This document shows positions 27,456-36,813 of a stretch of 64,000 bases of DNA, piece by piece. Location: contig JAPMUG010000001.1 of assembly GCA_026692725.1 (NCBI GenBank), positions 558,001-622,000 on the forward strand. The letters are read 5' to 3'. The stretch comes from Ecytonucleospora hepatopenaei. Lineage: Eukaryota; Microsporidia; Enterocytozoonidae. Positions within the stretch are counted from its first letter, which is position 1. Each line of letters begins with the position of its first letter. The notes under the pieces are model-generated. The model was not told where the DNA came from, did not search any database, and was given only the letters and a program-made list of their open reading frames with translations. The translations under genes and the position numbers were made by a program.

Positions 27456-29645
27456 ATGTCAGGTTTGCTGAAAAAACACAATAAAAAAGAAAATAATATG
27501 AGGATAAAACAAATTTTTAATGAAATTCAAGAATGTGGTTTTATAAATATTAAAAACATGACAAATGAAGCCCATCAAATTATTTTAAAAGAATTTAATG
27601 TGCTTATTACAATTTTTGAACATATTTTATGCAGCAAAAAAAGAACTTTACCATCAAAAGTAATAAAATTATTAAAAAATATACTTGAAAAACTTCACAA
27701 AGACAATAAAATTTGTAAATTAAAAAAGATTATTAGATGGCTAATAGATTTTACCTTAAGTAAGAGTATAAATTGCAGAAAACATTCTTTGCAGCTAATA
27801 GGACTTGTCTTAAATACACAAAATAATATTTTTTCAGATTTTTTCGACAAGAAAGAGAACAAAGAAGATCTTTTAGATGACGCATATCTAGTAAAAATTG
27901 CAGAAAGAGTATTAGATAAAGAAGTCAGTGTTAGAAAAGAAGCCATTAAAATTTGTAAAAACTATCAAAACAAAAACTTACATGGTAAATTTACTGTTGA
28001 GAAATTGTATAAACATGTCATTTCTCATGACACAAACAAAGAAATGCGTAAGTTAGCTTTATGTAATATTGAAATTAATAAAAGAACGTTAAGTAGTGTC
28101 TTTGAAAAATGCATCGATTTACATAAAGACGTTAGAATGTGTTTTTGGAAAAATATTTTTAAAAAAATTGATATTTTTACAATTGAGAAAAATATGCGTA
28201 TTTTTCTCTTAAAAAGATCAATTTCTGAATTTGGTGTCAGTGAAACTGATAACATTTTAATAATTTATTTGGTTAAAAATGTTGATATGCTAACTTTTAT
28301 TAAATATTTTGACTCAGAAGAAACCGAGTATGAACTTGTTTTGGTTAATGTTTATTTGACAAATCTTCAAACAAATACGTACTCATTAAATGCAGATGAG
28401 TTGATAAAAAAATTTCCAGAAATGCCTTTTTTAACTTTTAAAAACATTATTTTATGTAATACGTGGTTAAGGTTTATAAAAATATTTTATTCGTTTGTCG
28501 AAGCATCCCAAGGAAGAGACAGTTTAATACTGAAGGATTTTTCATTTTTGCTTGAAATTATGTATAACGAAGCATTGCATATAAAAGAGGCTAAATCACC
28601 TGAAAGACTAAAACTTTTTTTTGACATTTTAAATTTTTATGATATTTTTGCGAAACAAGAAAAGAAGAAGGTGTTTGAACTTATTAAAAAGATAATTCTG
28701 GAATTAAAGTTTAAAGAAATTTTTGAAAGTTGTATTTTGTTATTGATAAAAATAGTTAGTGAAACTGATATTGAAAAAACATTAGGATGTTTTATTTGCA
28801 AATTACAGGAAAATAATGATGGATGCTTTTATTTTTGTCTTCTGTTATTAAAAAACATTAAAAATTTGTCAAAAACATTTGTTAACGCAATATTTAATGA
28901 AAAAATAAAAATTCGGTTAAATGAAAGTGATTCAGATATGTGTTTGTTAGCTTATTTTTACTTTTTAAATCATAAAGAAAGTATAGAAGAAAGTGATTTG
29001 AGTATTTTGTACACTTTTTCTAACAAAAACAAGGTTATTGGGTGCATCTGTGATTTGATTATCGATGATATGTTATCTTATTGCAATGCAAAAAATTATT
29101 TTGATATAGAAAACTATTTTTGTGATTTTTTTTATTTGTTGTCTGCTTTGGTTAAAATCATTTTGGCTGGAAAAATTCATGATTTTGAGATAAAAAGAAA
29201 GTACATAGTTTTTCTTTTAGTGCGTTTTTATAGTGAAAAAAGAGACTTTGAAGAACAAAAACTTTTAAATTTATTTATTTTTGAATATTTTAGTAAAAAT
29301 CAAAATGAGGTAGTTGATTTTTACTGTTTAGTATTGTCAAAAATAACATACAATCAATATTTGTGTATTGACCATTTAATACACTTTGTTCTTTTGAAAA
29401 ATGCATGCCAGAATGTTTTTTGTTTAATCACCAAAATGCTTAAAATATTGCATAAAAATGAGACAAACAAATTTTTTGAATATTTTGTTACAATATTGGA
29501 TTGCACAAAGCATATAAGTATAGAAGATAAAAATCTGAAGGAAGATATTGTACATGTTTTAAATAATTGTGAAAATAAAAATGAAATAGTTTTAAGTCTA
29601 ATAGAACATTTTAACAAATTTTATAAAGATAGTAATTGTCAATAA
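27456..29645 (+). CDS. YCG1: condensin subunit CAP-G (YCG1), HEAT-repeat protein
   Basis: 729 residues of helical repeats. The N-terminal third follows CAP-G: SLQLIGLVLNTQNN, ERVLDKEVSVRKEAIKICKNYQ, SHDTNKEMRKLALCNIEINK, then VFEKCIDLHKDVRMCFWKNIF, matching the conserved series of HEAT repeats (LLHDPSPEVRR and RDVNAAVR-type motifs). CAP-G binds DNA and the kleisin in condensin during chromosome compaction. It is shorter than yeast Ycg1 (1035). CCC is 3-4 bp before the ATG in TACCCTTAATG. Confidence 0.72.
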   Translation: MSGLLKKHNKKENNMRIKQIFNEIQECGFINIKNMTNEAHQIILKEFNVLITIFEHILCSKKRTLPSKVIKLLKNILEKLHKDNKICKLKKIIRWLIDFTLSKSINCRKHSLQLIGLVLNTQNNIFSDFFDKKENKEDLLDDAYLVKIAERVLDKEVSVRKEAIKICKNYQNKNLHGKFTVEKLYKHVISHDTNKEMRKLALCNIEINKRTLSSVFEKCIDLHKDVRMCFWKNIFKKIDIFTIEKNMRIFLLKRSISEFGVSETDNILIIYLVKNVDMLTFIKYFDSEETEYELVLVNVYLTNLQTNTYSLNADELIKKFPEMPFLTFKNIILCNTWLRFIKIFYSFVEASQGRDSLILKDFSFLLEIMYNEALHIKEAKSPERLKLFFDILNFYDIFAKQEKKKVFELIKKIILELKFKEIFESCILLLIKIVSETDIEKTLGCFICKLQENNDGCFYFCLLLLKNIKNLSKTFVNAIFNEKIKIRLNESDSDMCLLAYFYFLNHKESIEESDLSILYTFSNKNKVIGCICDLIIDDMLSYCNAKNYFDIENYFCDFFYLLSALVKIILAGKIHDFEIKRKYIVFLLVRFYSEKRDFEEQKLLNLFIFEYFSKNQNEVVDFYCLVLSKITYNQYLCIDHLIHFVLLKNACQNVFCLITKMLKILHKNETNKFFEYFVTILDCTKHISIEDKNLKEDIVHVLNNCENKNEIVLSLIEHFNKFYKDSNCQ

Positions 29646-29663
29646 ATTTATTTTTAAGCCCTT

Positions 29664-30563
29664 ATGTCTAAATACAAGGAAATTGAATCTCACATTAAAG
29701 TTCTTCGCAAGGCTTACGATCAGCCTCTTCTTTTTTATGTTATTCACTGTAGGCTAAGAAATTTACTTTGTCAATATCCTTTAAAAACATTTACAAATGA
29801 CATGATCAGGCTTATTTGTTTTTCCGCAATGCCAAATACACTTCCAAATCAAGGATTAGAACTCAAGATAACAAAGGTCATGAATTTGATAAAACCAAGC
29901 AATATTTTTAGTCATGGACATGAAAATCACGATAGAAATGAGGATAAATTTAAATTGATGATAATAATATTTTATTTGCTAAATAGACCAGAAAAAAACA
30001 TAAACCACATGGTACTGTTTAATTTAGTAACAAATTTTCTTGGTCATGACGATGTAATAGATTCGTTAATAATTGCCGTGGTAAGAAAAATATCTGTTGC
30101 TAGTGTTTTTGATGGAGAGGTTAATTCAAAACTGACAAAAGATGCATATTTACATGTTCTACAAACATTAAAAAACACAAAACTTTCCTTGGGAAATAAA
30201 ATAGCATGCATTCCGTGTTTTATTGGTTTGAAATATCCCATTGAAATAGATTTTTTTATAGATGTAACAGCCAAATCTTCTTTTTTAGTTTTTAAATATT
30301 TTGAATACCTTGTGTTTTTTGTAAAGTATTCGGAAAGTGCATCCTTCGGTAAATTACCTGAGCACCCAGACTTTGTTTTGGGTGTACAGCAGATAGTAGA
30401 CAATTCATATTTTTTGCCAGATAGCAGTAATATTGATGACTTATCTTTGCTATTGCTTGAAGACGACAATGTTATAAAATATTTACAGCTTAAATACAAT
30501 CTTGCGAGCGACAAAGAAAAATTTAAAGAAAAGGTTTTGGATTTTATGTTTGCTTTGAATTGA
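29664..30563 (+). CDS. hypothetical protein, helical, unrecognised
   Basis: 299 residues, mostly helical with no signal peptide or membrane segment. TTTTTAAGCCCTTATG supplies a CCC element 2 bp before the start, and the gene follows condensin CAP-G by 18 bp on the same strand. A His-rich patch lies near residue 80 (SHGHENHDRNED). No family is recognised; an alpha-solenoid fragment is the best structural guess. Confidence 0.75.
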   Translation: MSKYKEIESHIKVLRKAYDQPLLFYVIHCRLRNLLCQYPLKTFTNDMIRLICFSAMPNTLPNQGLELKITKVMNLIKPSNIFSHGHENHDRNEDKFKLMIIIFYLLNRPEKNINHMVLFNLVTNFLGHDDVIDSLIIAVVRKISVASVFDGEVNSKLTKDAYLHVLQTLKNTKLSLGNKIACIPCFIGLKYPIEIDFFIDVTAKSSFLVFKYFEYLVFFVKYSESASFGKLPEHPDFVLGVQQIVDNSYFLPDSSNIDDLSLLLLEDDNVIKYLQLKYNLASDKEKFKEKVLDFMFALN

Positions 30564-30676
30564 TAATTTACAGCAAAAAGTGTCAAATAAACAAGTTTAT
30601 TAGTAAAATCATCTGTATGACAAAATCTTTATGTTTTTTTTTGAGTTTCTTGAAAATTTTTCATAAAATACCCTTC

Positions 30677-31582
30677 ATGACATATAAAATTTGCTTATTA
30701 GCACGAGGATTTGGTTATGTTGAAGGATTTTTACAGGGAATGAATGGTGATGAAATTGTTTTAAAGAATGTTATTGTGGGAAAGAAGGTTAACTATGCAC
30801 AGTTAGAGTTAAAGGTTAGTTTAAGCGATATTTTAATGTTTAAACGTATGGAAGACGTTGATTTAAGCCAATTTTCTAAAGAAGATTTAGAAAACTTAAA
30901 CAAAATTAAAGAAATAAAAAATGATTATGATATTAAAACACATTTGTCAATTTTTTATAAAGACAAAATAGAAGAAAATAAAGAACACGAAAACATTGAA
31001 GACTCACAAGAGGAAGAAACTGTTGAAAGTGAAGAAAATAAAAACAAAAAAGATGAGGATATCATTGTTGAAATTAAAAATGCAAATGATCCTAAATCGA
31101 TGTGGGCGTCTATTTCAAAATTAACTTCGGCAAAAACATTGCATACAAAGGAAAAGGATTTGAGTCAATTTTTAGAGTCAACAAAGGCAGAAGACAGCAA
31201 AAAGATGCATAAAAAAGAAGAAAAGAAAAAGAGGGAAGAGTATATTAAAAAAGGAAGAGAATATGATGAGCGACAAACATTATATAAGAAAAAAATTGAA
31301 AGTGAAATGGCGGAGAAACAGGATGTTGATCATGGGAAGTATGATTTAGATGGAAAAAATAAAGAAAAAGAAAATTTATATGAAAACTCAAAAGTTGTAG
31401 ATCTAGACAAAAACTATCAATCTGTAAAGCAATTGATTTTTAACATTAAATCTAGTTTTAAGCACAATAAGAGGTTTAGAGAGAAATATAACATTAACGA
31501 GTCTTGGACTTCTTTTAAAGAACAGGCCGGAGGATTTAACAAATACAAAAAAGAATATTCAACTTATGATAGACACAGGTAA
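30677..31582 (+). CDS. Lsm-fold-like N-terminal domain with charged coiled-coil, possible Scd6/EDC3-type protein
   Basis: 301 residues from the ATG at 30677, which follows TACCCTTC; the 39 residues before it in the longer frame have no support. Residues 1-55 (KICLLARGFGYVEGFLQGM, then EIVLKNVIVG, then SLSDILMFKRM) have the strand pattern of an Lsm-like domain as in decapping factors Scd6/LSM14 and EDC3. A charged Lys/Glu-rich middle and a C-terminal conserved-looking piece (RFREKYNINESWTSFKEQAG) follow. The decapping role is inferred only from the fold-like pattern. Confidence 0.5.
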   Translation: MTYKICLLARGFGYVEGFLQGMNGDEIVLKNVIVGKKVNYAQLELKVSLSDILMFKRMEDVDLSQFSKEDLENLNKIKEIKNDYDIKTHLSIFYKDKIEENKEHENIEDSQEEETVESEENKNKKDEDIIVEIKNANDPKSMWASISKLTSAKTLHTKEKDLSQFLESTKAEDSKKMHKKEEKKKREEYIKKGREYDERQTLYKKKIESEMAEKQDVDHGKYDLDGKNKEKENLYENSKVVDLDKNYQSVKQLIFNIKSSFKHNKRFREKYNINESWTSFKEQAGGFNKYKKEYSTYDRHR

Positions 31583-31611
31583 ACACATTATGTTTTAATT
31601 TTATTAAATTA

Positions 31612-32022
31612 CTAGAATTTTTTAATGGTGTTTAACTTGATTTCTTCATATTTTTTCTCCATCATTTTAACAACTGTTTCCATTTCTCCCACAATGTCTT
31701 TGTTTAATAAATTGTTCGTATAAATATTTTTAAAGCGTGTGAACTCTTCTAGTTCTTTTTGAAAAAAATCTTGATTTATTTCGACATGGGTGGTGTTTAA
31801 GTCATTAAAAATGGTTACGTATTTACCAAACTGCTCATAAAATTTTTGACATTCAGGAACAGAAATGTTTTCACATGTATTTTTAAGAGGATGTGACATT
31901 CCAAACGTATATTTCTTTTGACTCAAATTTCTTAATTCAACAAACTGCCTCTTAATATTTTCTGGTAAATCGTTAAAAAGCATTTCATTAGAAATTGATT
32001 CATCTATTTCATTATAACTCAT
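31612..32022 (-). CDS. small helical hypothetical protein
   Basis: 136 residues with two probable coiled-coil helices (about 60-90 and 95-135). TACCCTTAG lies about 20 bp before the ATG at 32022, so the start element is present. It is back-to-back with TIP20, and the two promoters share about 60 bp. No family recognised. Confidence 0.65.
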   Translation of the reverse strand: MSYNEIDESISNEMLFNDLPENIKRQFVELRNLSQKKYTFGMSHPLKNTCENISVPECQKFYEQFGKYVTIFNDLNTTHVEINQDFFQKELEEFTRFKNIYTNNLLNKDIVGEMETVVKMMEKKYEEIKLNTIKKF

Positions 32023-32244
32023 TTAAAAACACAATACTAAGGGTATAACAAAAAAATTTATAAAATCAACAAAGTTTTGTTACCCTGAATATTTTTTGGA
32101 AACAAAAGAACAAAACAGCAGATAGAAAAAGAGCTTGATGATGCTATTAACTTTGAAAATAAACTTGTTGAACAGTGGGATTTATTATCTGAAAAGATAG
32201 AAGAAAAAACAATCAAGTACAATGCCGGAATAAAGGTTTTAAAC

Positions 32245-33750
32245 ATGCTAAAAGAAAATTACAAGCAAAACAATGAGAAAATGTTGGAGTTAAGCAATAA
32301 TTTGACTGATTATAAAAATCACAGAACACTTGAATTATCACAAAAAATAAAAAATAACCTTAGTTTTATAAAAAAGCAGGTGGAAAATGCCATAAATCAA
32401 GAAATCAAAACACCTTTGGGATTTATAAAAATTTATAAAAACATTTTGCAAGTTTTTAATGAATCAAATTTTAATTTAGAAGAAACTAATATACAAAAAA
32501 TAACTTTAAGCGTTTTTTATGGTAAAATGAATGATTTTCTTGAGAATCTATATATTTCAATGTTATTAAATCAAAAAAATGATGATTTAATACGCAATAT
32601 ATGTTGTTTTATAAAATTAGATTCATTTTTTAATGACACTTTGTTTTTTAACATATTAAAAAGACATATAGTTAAGAAATTTGTATTTCATTTTTTATCG
32701 GGTAGAAAAAGCGATAGATTAGATTGTCCACATATATGTTTTGATTTTTTATTGGAACAGTATAAAAATTGTGTTTTTTTATTGGAAGCATATGTAGAAA
32801 ATCATAATGAAGAACTTTCGATTATTAAAATCATTACTGATATTTTAGAAAGTTGTCAAAACGAATGCGTGCTTAAAAAGGCAGAACAAATAGATGTTTC
32901 AAACAGTAAGCAAAAGAGAAACCTTATGATAAATTTTTTAAATTCATTTCGTAAATATAAAAAGAAAGTGTATGAAGAATATGAAATAAAGTTATCTGAT
33001 AAGGAAATTGGTAAAAAACTGAAATCTATGGTTCTTATGCAGGCTCACGAAGATCTTGATAACTTGCATTCTCAAAATTTTATGCTATGGTTTGATGGAT
33101 ATATGGAGATTTTGAAGGATTTGTCAGTAATTCAAGATGAATATGGGAGTATTGTAGATATTGAAAAAGTGTTAGAAATGATTGTTTTTTATCTTCATGA
33201 GTATTCTATTAATTTAAATTTTGTAAATAGAAGTGAAATTGAAATGATTTGCTTTTTTTACACCAAGGCTGAAGAATTAAAATATTTTGTTGACTTGGAA
33301 TTATCATGCGATGGCGGATGCATAGTAGAGTTACAGCTAGAATTAATTGAACTGACTAACACGCTGGTAAAAATTGATTGTGAAAAATCAACAAAACTAT
33401 TGGGATCCTTTATTTATGTTACACCTGAAAATAAAAAAAGTTTTTTGGTCAAAATAACAAATGATTTGAACACATACAAAGGCAGCAGTCGTTTTGAAGA
33501 AATAGAGACAAATTTTATAGAATATATTGATAGATATTTTGTAGAAAGGGTTATTACAAAGTATAAAATGGAAAAAGAAGATTTTGAAAATTTTAAAACA
33601 TTTTTTCTAAAGGTAAAAGGTGTTTTTAGGGCAGATAAAAAGTGGATAACTGAAAATGGTATTGATATGATCATAAGTTTATTTAATGGATCACAAATTG
33701 AAGGAACATCATTAGGAAATGTTATCAACACATTGTATTTATATGAATAA
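32245..33750 (+). CDS. TIP20/RINT1-family vesicle tether (first ATG; real start probably upstream)
   Basis: 501 residues from the first in-frame ATG. The diagnostic segment KKFVFHFLSGRKSDRLDCPH, followed by ICFDFLLEQYKNCVFLLEAY, matches the RINT1/Tip20 pattern F.FHF.G...TnR.DkPeW.F..vL......FL. These proteins belong to the Dsl1 tether that receives COPI vesicles at the ER. The frame stays open and coiled-coil-like for 52 codons upstream, back to 32089, just after the start element TACCCTGA (about 32081-32088), but has no ATG there. The gene therefore probably begins at a non-AUG codon; see findings. Confidence 0.68.
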   Translation: MLKENYKQNNEKMLELSNNLTDYKNHRTLELSQKIKNNLSFIKKQVENAINQEIKTPLGFIKIYKNILQVFNESNFNLEETNIQKITLSVFYGKMNDFLENLYISMLLNQKNDDLIRNICCFIKLDSFFNDTLFFNILKRHIVKKFVFHFLSGRKSDRLDCPHICFDFLLEQYKNCVFLLEAYVENHNEELSIIKIITDILESCQNECVLKKAEQIDVSNSKQKRNLMINFLNSFRKYKKKVYEEYEIKLSDKEIGKKLKSMVLMQAHEDLDNLHSQNFMLWFDGYMEILKDLSVIQDEYGSIVDIEKVLEMIVFYLHEYSINLNFVNRSEIEMICFFYTKAEELKYFVDLELSCDGGCIVELQLELIELTNTLVKIDCEKSTKLLGSFIYVTPENKKSFLVKITNDLNTYKGSSRFEEIETNFIEYIDRYFVERVITKYKMEKEDFENFKTFFLKVKGVFRADKKWITENGIDMIISLFNGSQIEGTSLGNVINTLYLYE

Positions 33751-33775
33751 ATTATAGCAATAAAATTTAAATTCG

Positions 33776-34261
33776 TTACCATAAACTTTCAACAAATGTT
33801 TTAACAACATCTTTAGCACTAAAATTAAGAAAGTTGTGTTTGATTTCTTTTATAATAAAAAAGCAGAGATAGTCAAAGACTTGATTTGGTTGTATTTGTT
33901 CTTCATTCAAAATGTGTCGTTTCCCATATTTAGATGTAATTTCACCATTTTCAAGGTAAATAACCTCAGAATATTCTTTGGGTTGCAAACGGGCAGCCAG
34001 TTTACCTGTTTCAAAGGAATTGACACACAAAAAGGCTACATTATTGGTTGTTAGCTCAGATAACTTATTGGCTGTATGTTTATTAAAAGTAACACACCAT
34101 GAATTGTTTTTTATACTATCAAAGTTATCTTTATTTAGAAATAAAATATTAGCGTTATTTGTTTGTTGTGTAAATCTTTTTATAATCGATTGAATGTTAA
34201 TAAAAAAATAAAATAAAATGACAAATACCTTTTTAAAAGTTTTTTTGAAATTAATTAGCAT
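33776..34261 (-). CDS. thioredoxin-fold-like membrane or ER protein lacking the active CxxC
   Basis: 161 residues with an N-terminal hydrophobic signal or anchor (VFVILFYFFINIQSII). The rest follows a PDI/thioredoxin order: FLNKDNFDSIKNNSWCVTFN, then VAFLCVNSFETGKLAARLQP, then SEVIYLENGEITSKYGKR, which parallel the first strand, the VDC....C..f...P segment and the final strand-loop. The CxxC redox site is absent, so it would be a non-catalytic relative. TACCCTTTAAATG gives the start. Fold inference only. Confidence 0.5.
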   Translation of the reverse strand: MLINFKKTFKKVFVILFYFFINIQSIIKRFTQQTNNANILFLNKDNFDSIKNNSWCVTFNKHTANKLSELTTNNVAFLCVNSFETGKLAARLQPKEYSEVIYLENGEITSKYGKRHILNEEQIQPNQVFDYLCFFIIKEIKHNFLNFSAKDVVKTFVESLW

Positions 34262-34306
34262 TTAAAGGGTATCTCAAAATAAAAAATTTTGTAAACAATA
34301 TCTTAC

Positions 34307-34554
34307 AAATAGATAAATTATCTGAATAAAATGTCATATTTAAACAACTAATTAAGAAATACCAATTGCTGTGAAATATAAAATAAATAAATAAATTATG
34401 GGTTTATTTAATATCTGTTTTTTAAGCTGCAAAAATTAAATAAATTTTTCACAGGTATTTAATATTAACATTATGCTAAAAATGCTTATAGAGCAATAAG
34501 CATGCTAAAAACTAAAAATACACAATATTAATATTATGAGCCTGTTATTTGTAA
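34307..34554 (+). repeat. left arm of 248-bp perfect inverted repeat flanking ArgRS
   Basis: Read in reverse complement, 36429-36676 is identical to this stretch over all 248 bases. Weaker similarity continues outward to about 34283 and inward to about 34571, broken by a few substitutions and a 1-bp gap. Inside the arm ATGCTTAT (34482-34489) and ATAAGCAT (34496-34503) form a hairpin, bracketed by two direct copies of ATGCTAAAAA (34473 and 34502). No coding frame is present. Confidence 0.95.
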
Positions 34555-34602
34555 ACTTTGTCAGGATGTGACAAATATAATAATATTATTTCCTTAACAA
34601 AC

Positions 34603-36299
34603 CTACATTTTATCCAAAGGCGTTAACCCCAAAACACAAATAGCATTTCGTAGCACTATCTGTGCACACTTAAATAATGCTAAACGTGACTTTGCCACCT
34701 CACTATCTTCTCCTTTGACTCTGCACTTGTTAATGACCAAATTTATACTCGTGCATAAATCTTGTAAATATAAAACATATTTAGAAGGTTCAAAATCTTT
34801 TAAAACTGCTTCATTAACCGATTCAAACCACAAAAGCTTGTAAATCAACTGCTTAACATCAGCATCTTCTGACAAACTAGAAAAATCAACCTTACTAAAA
34901 TCATTTTCCTTGTGAAATCAAAAACATCCTTGTTTACATCCAAAATAGATAAAAGACGACAATGTGTATATTGTATTGTAGGGCCTAATGCCTGTCCTTT
35001 CTGAGTCGTAGCTTTTTTCTTAATGTCAAATGTATATCCTTTTATTCGTTTTGCACTAAAGTCGTTGACAACCAAAAATGAAATGGCTAAAATTAAGCTT
35101 GTTTTTTCTTTATCAATTACATCCGGCTTATCTTTTACAAAGTCATAAAAAACACTTTGTGCTGTTTCAATGACATCATCAATAAAGTGAACCGTACCTT
35201 CCCTTGTGCTCATGCCCTTAACTAGTCCAAACTCAACATGCTCAAAAATGTCTTTGTTATAACCAAGCATTTCACCAATTTTAAACAATTGTTTAAAATG
35301 TAAAGATTGTTCAGAAGAAACAACATAAATTATTTTGGATGGTTTATATTCCTCTACCCTTTCCTTAAGTGCCTCAATATCACGGGTTATGTACAATGTT
35401 GCTCCATCATTTTTCAGAATAAGTGCTTTTCCCAAATCTTTACCACAATCAATAACTTTAGAGCCATCCTCATCAATTTCAATTAGGTCGCATGTATTAG
35501 CAAAAACTTTTCCTCGTTCATTATAAAAACTCTCCCCTGAATAAACATCAAACTCTACATTTAGCTTTTTATACAATTCCTTGTACTTTTTAATTGAAAT
35601 GTCCCTAAAATTACGCCATTGTGCCAAATATTCTTCATTTCTATCTTCTTCCATAGCCCTAAAAATGTCACGTGCTTCTTGTTGTAACTCTTTGTGCTTG
35701 TTAACTTCCACATAAACATGAAACAAATGCATTAAACTATCTTTTTTAAGCTTTTCTTCGCTACCAAACAATTTATAACCTAGCAAAACCAAACCAAATT
35801 GTTTACCCCAGTCACCAAGATAATTTATAGAGACTGTTTTATACCCGTTGAAATTTAATAAATTCTTTATAAAATTACCTAAAATAGTTGTCCTAAAATG
35901 ACCTACGTGGAAAATTTTTGCAATGTTTGGACTTGAATATTCTACCACCATAGTTTCGCCTGTTTTGTTTTCAATCGATCCAAATTCTTCATTTTTCTTA
36001 AGAATAGAAGACAATATTTCCTTTACATTGTCTTTAATATCATAATTAAACATAATTGCATTTTGTGTAGTATCTACATCAACAATTGTGTCTTTGTATT
36101 TTTCCAATCCTTTGGTAATTTTAGACAGTGTCTTTTCAAAATTTTCTTTCTCACACAGATTATTTAAGAACAATACAAAATACTTTTTCTTATCCTCAGA
36201 ATACTTTAATAGGTACGTCTCAATAAGTTTTTCATCCAAATCAGAAGCTTCAGAAAGAATTTTAACCACTTGATTATGAATCTTTTTAATACTTAACAT
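34603..36299 (-). CDS. RRS1: arginyl-tRNA synthetase, interrupted by a one-base frameshift
   Basis: Two overlapping reverse frames together make a complete class I ArgRS of about 565 residues. Frame one (36299 to about 34900) has the N-terminal domain, VEYSSPNIAKIFHVGHFRTT (the HIGH motif, here HVGH), and KGMSTREG in the KMSKS position. Frame two (about 34915-34603) carries the rest of the anticodon-binding domain, ending LRNAICVLGLTPLDKM. They join if one base is missing between roughly 34890 and 34925. ArgRS charges tRNA-Arg and is essential, so either the base is a sequencing loss or an intact copy exists elsewhere. CCCC lies 12 bp before the ATG. The gene sits between 248-bp inverted repeats. 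Confidence 0.9.
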
Positions 36300-36428
36300 T
36301 ATAAATGGGGTGTAATTTTTTTAATTTGCATATAAGACTGTCAATAAAAGAGTATTCAATATGCATATTTAAGCATTTAAGAAGAAAAAAATGAAACCTT
36401 AGACATTTATTTCACATCCTGACAAAAC

Positions 36429-36676
36429 TTACAAATAACAGGCTCATAATATTAATATTGTGTATTTTTAGTTTTTAGCATGCTTATTGCTCTATAAGCA
36501 TTTTTAGCATAATGTTAATATTAAATACCTGTGAAAAATTTATTTAATTTTTGCAGCTTAAAAAACAGATATTAAATAAACCCATAATTTATTTATTTAT
36601 TTTATATTTCACAGCAATTGGTATTTCTTAATTAGTTGTTTAAATATGACATTTTATTCAGATAATTTATCTATTT
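36429..36676 (-). repeat. right arm of 248-bp perfect inverted repeat flanking ArgRS
   Basis: Exact reverse complement of 34307-34554. Imperfect similarity extends to about 36702 on the outside and 36412 on the inside. The distance between arms is 1874 bp, filled by ArgRS and short spacers. No target-site duplication or transposase was found. Confidence 0.95.
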
Positions 36677-36813
36677 TTAACGATATTGTTTACAAAAATT
36701 TGCCCACACACATTTTACTTATTCTATACACATTTTATTTATATTAAATTTAATTATTTAATTACATTTATATAACGACAACATTTATAAAAAACAATAG
36801 ATAACAGATAAAG

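Noticed and set aside
34283..36702. Inverted repeats as ends of a DNA transposon
   Set aside because: The enclosed gene is a host ArgRS with an ordinary start element; there is no transposase and no target-site duplication at the outer ends.
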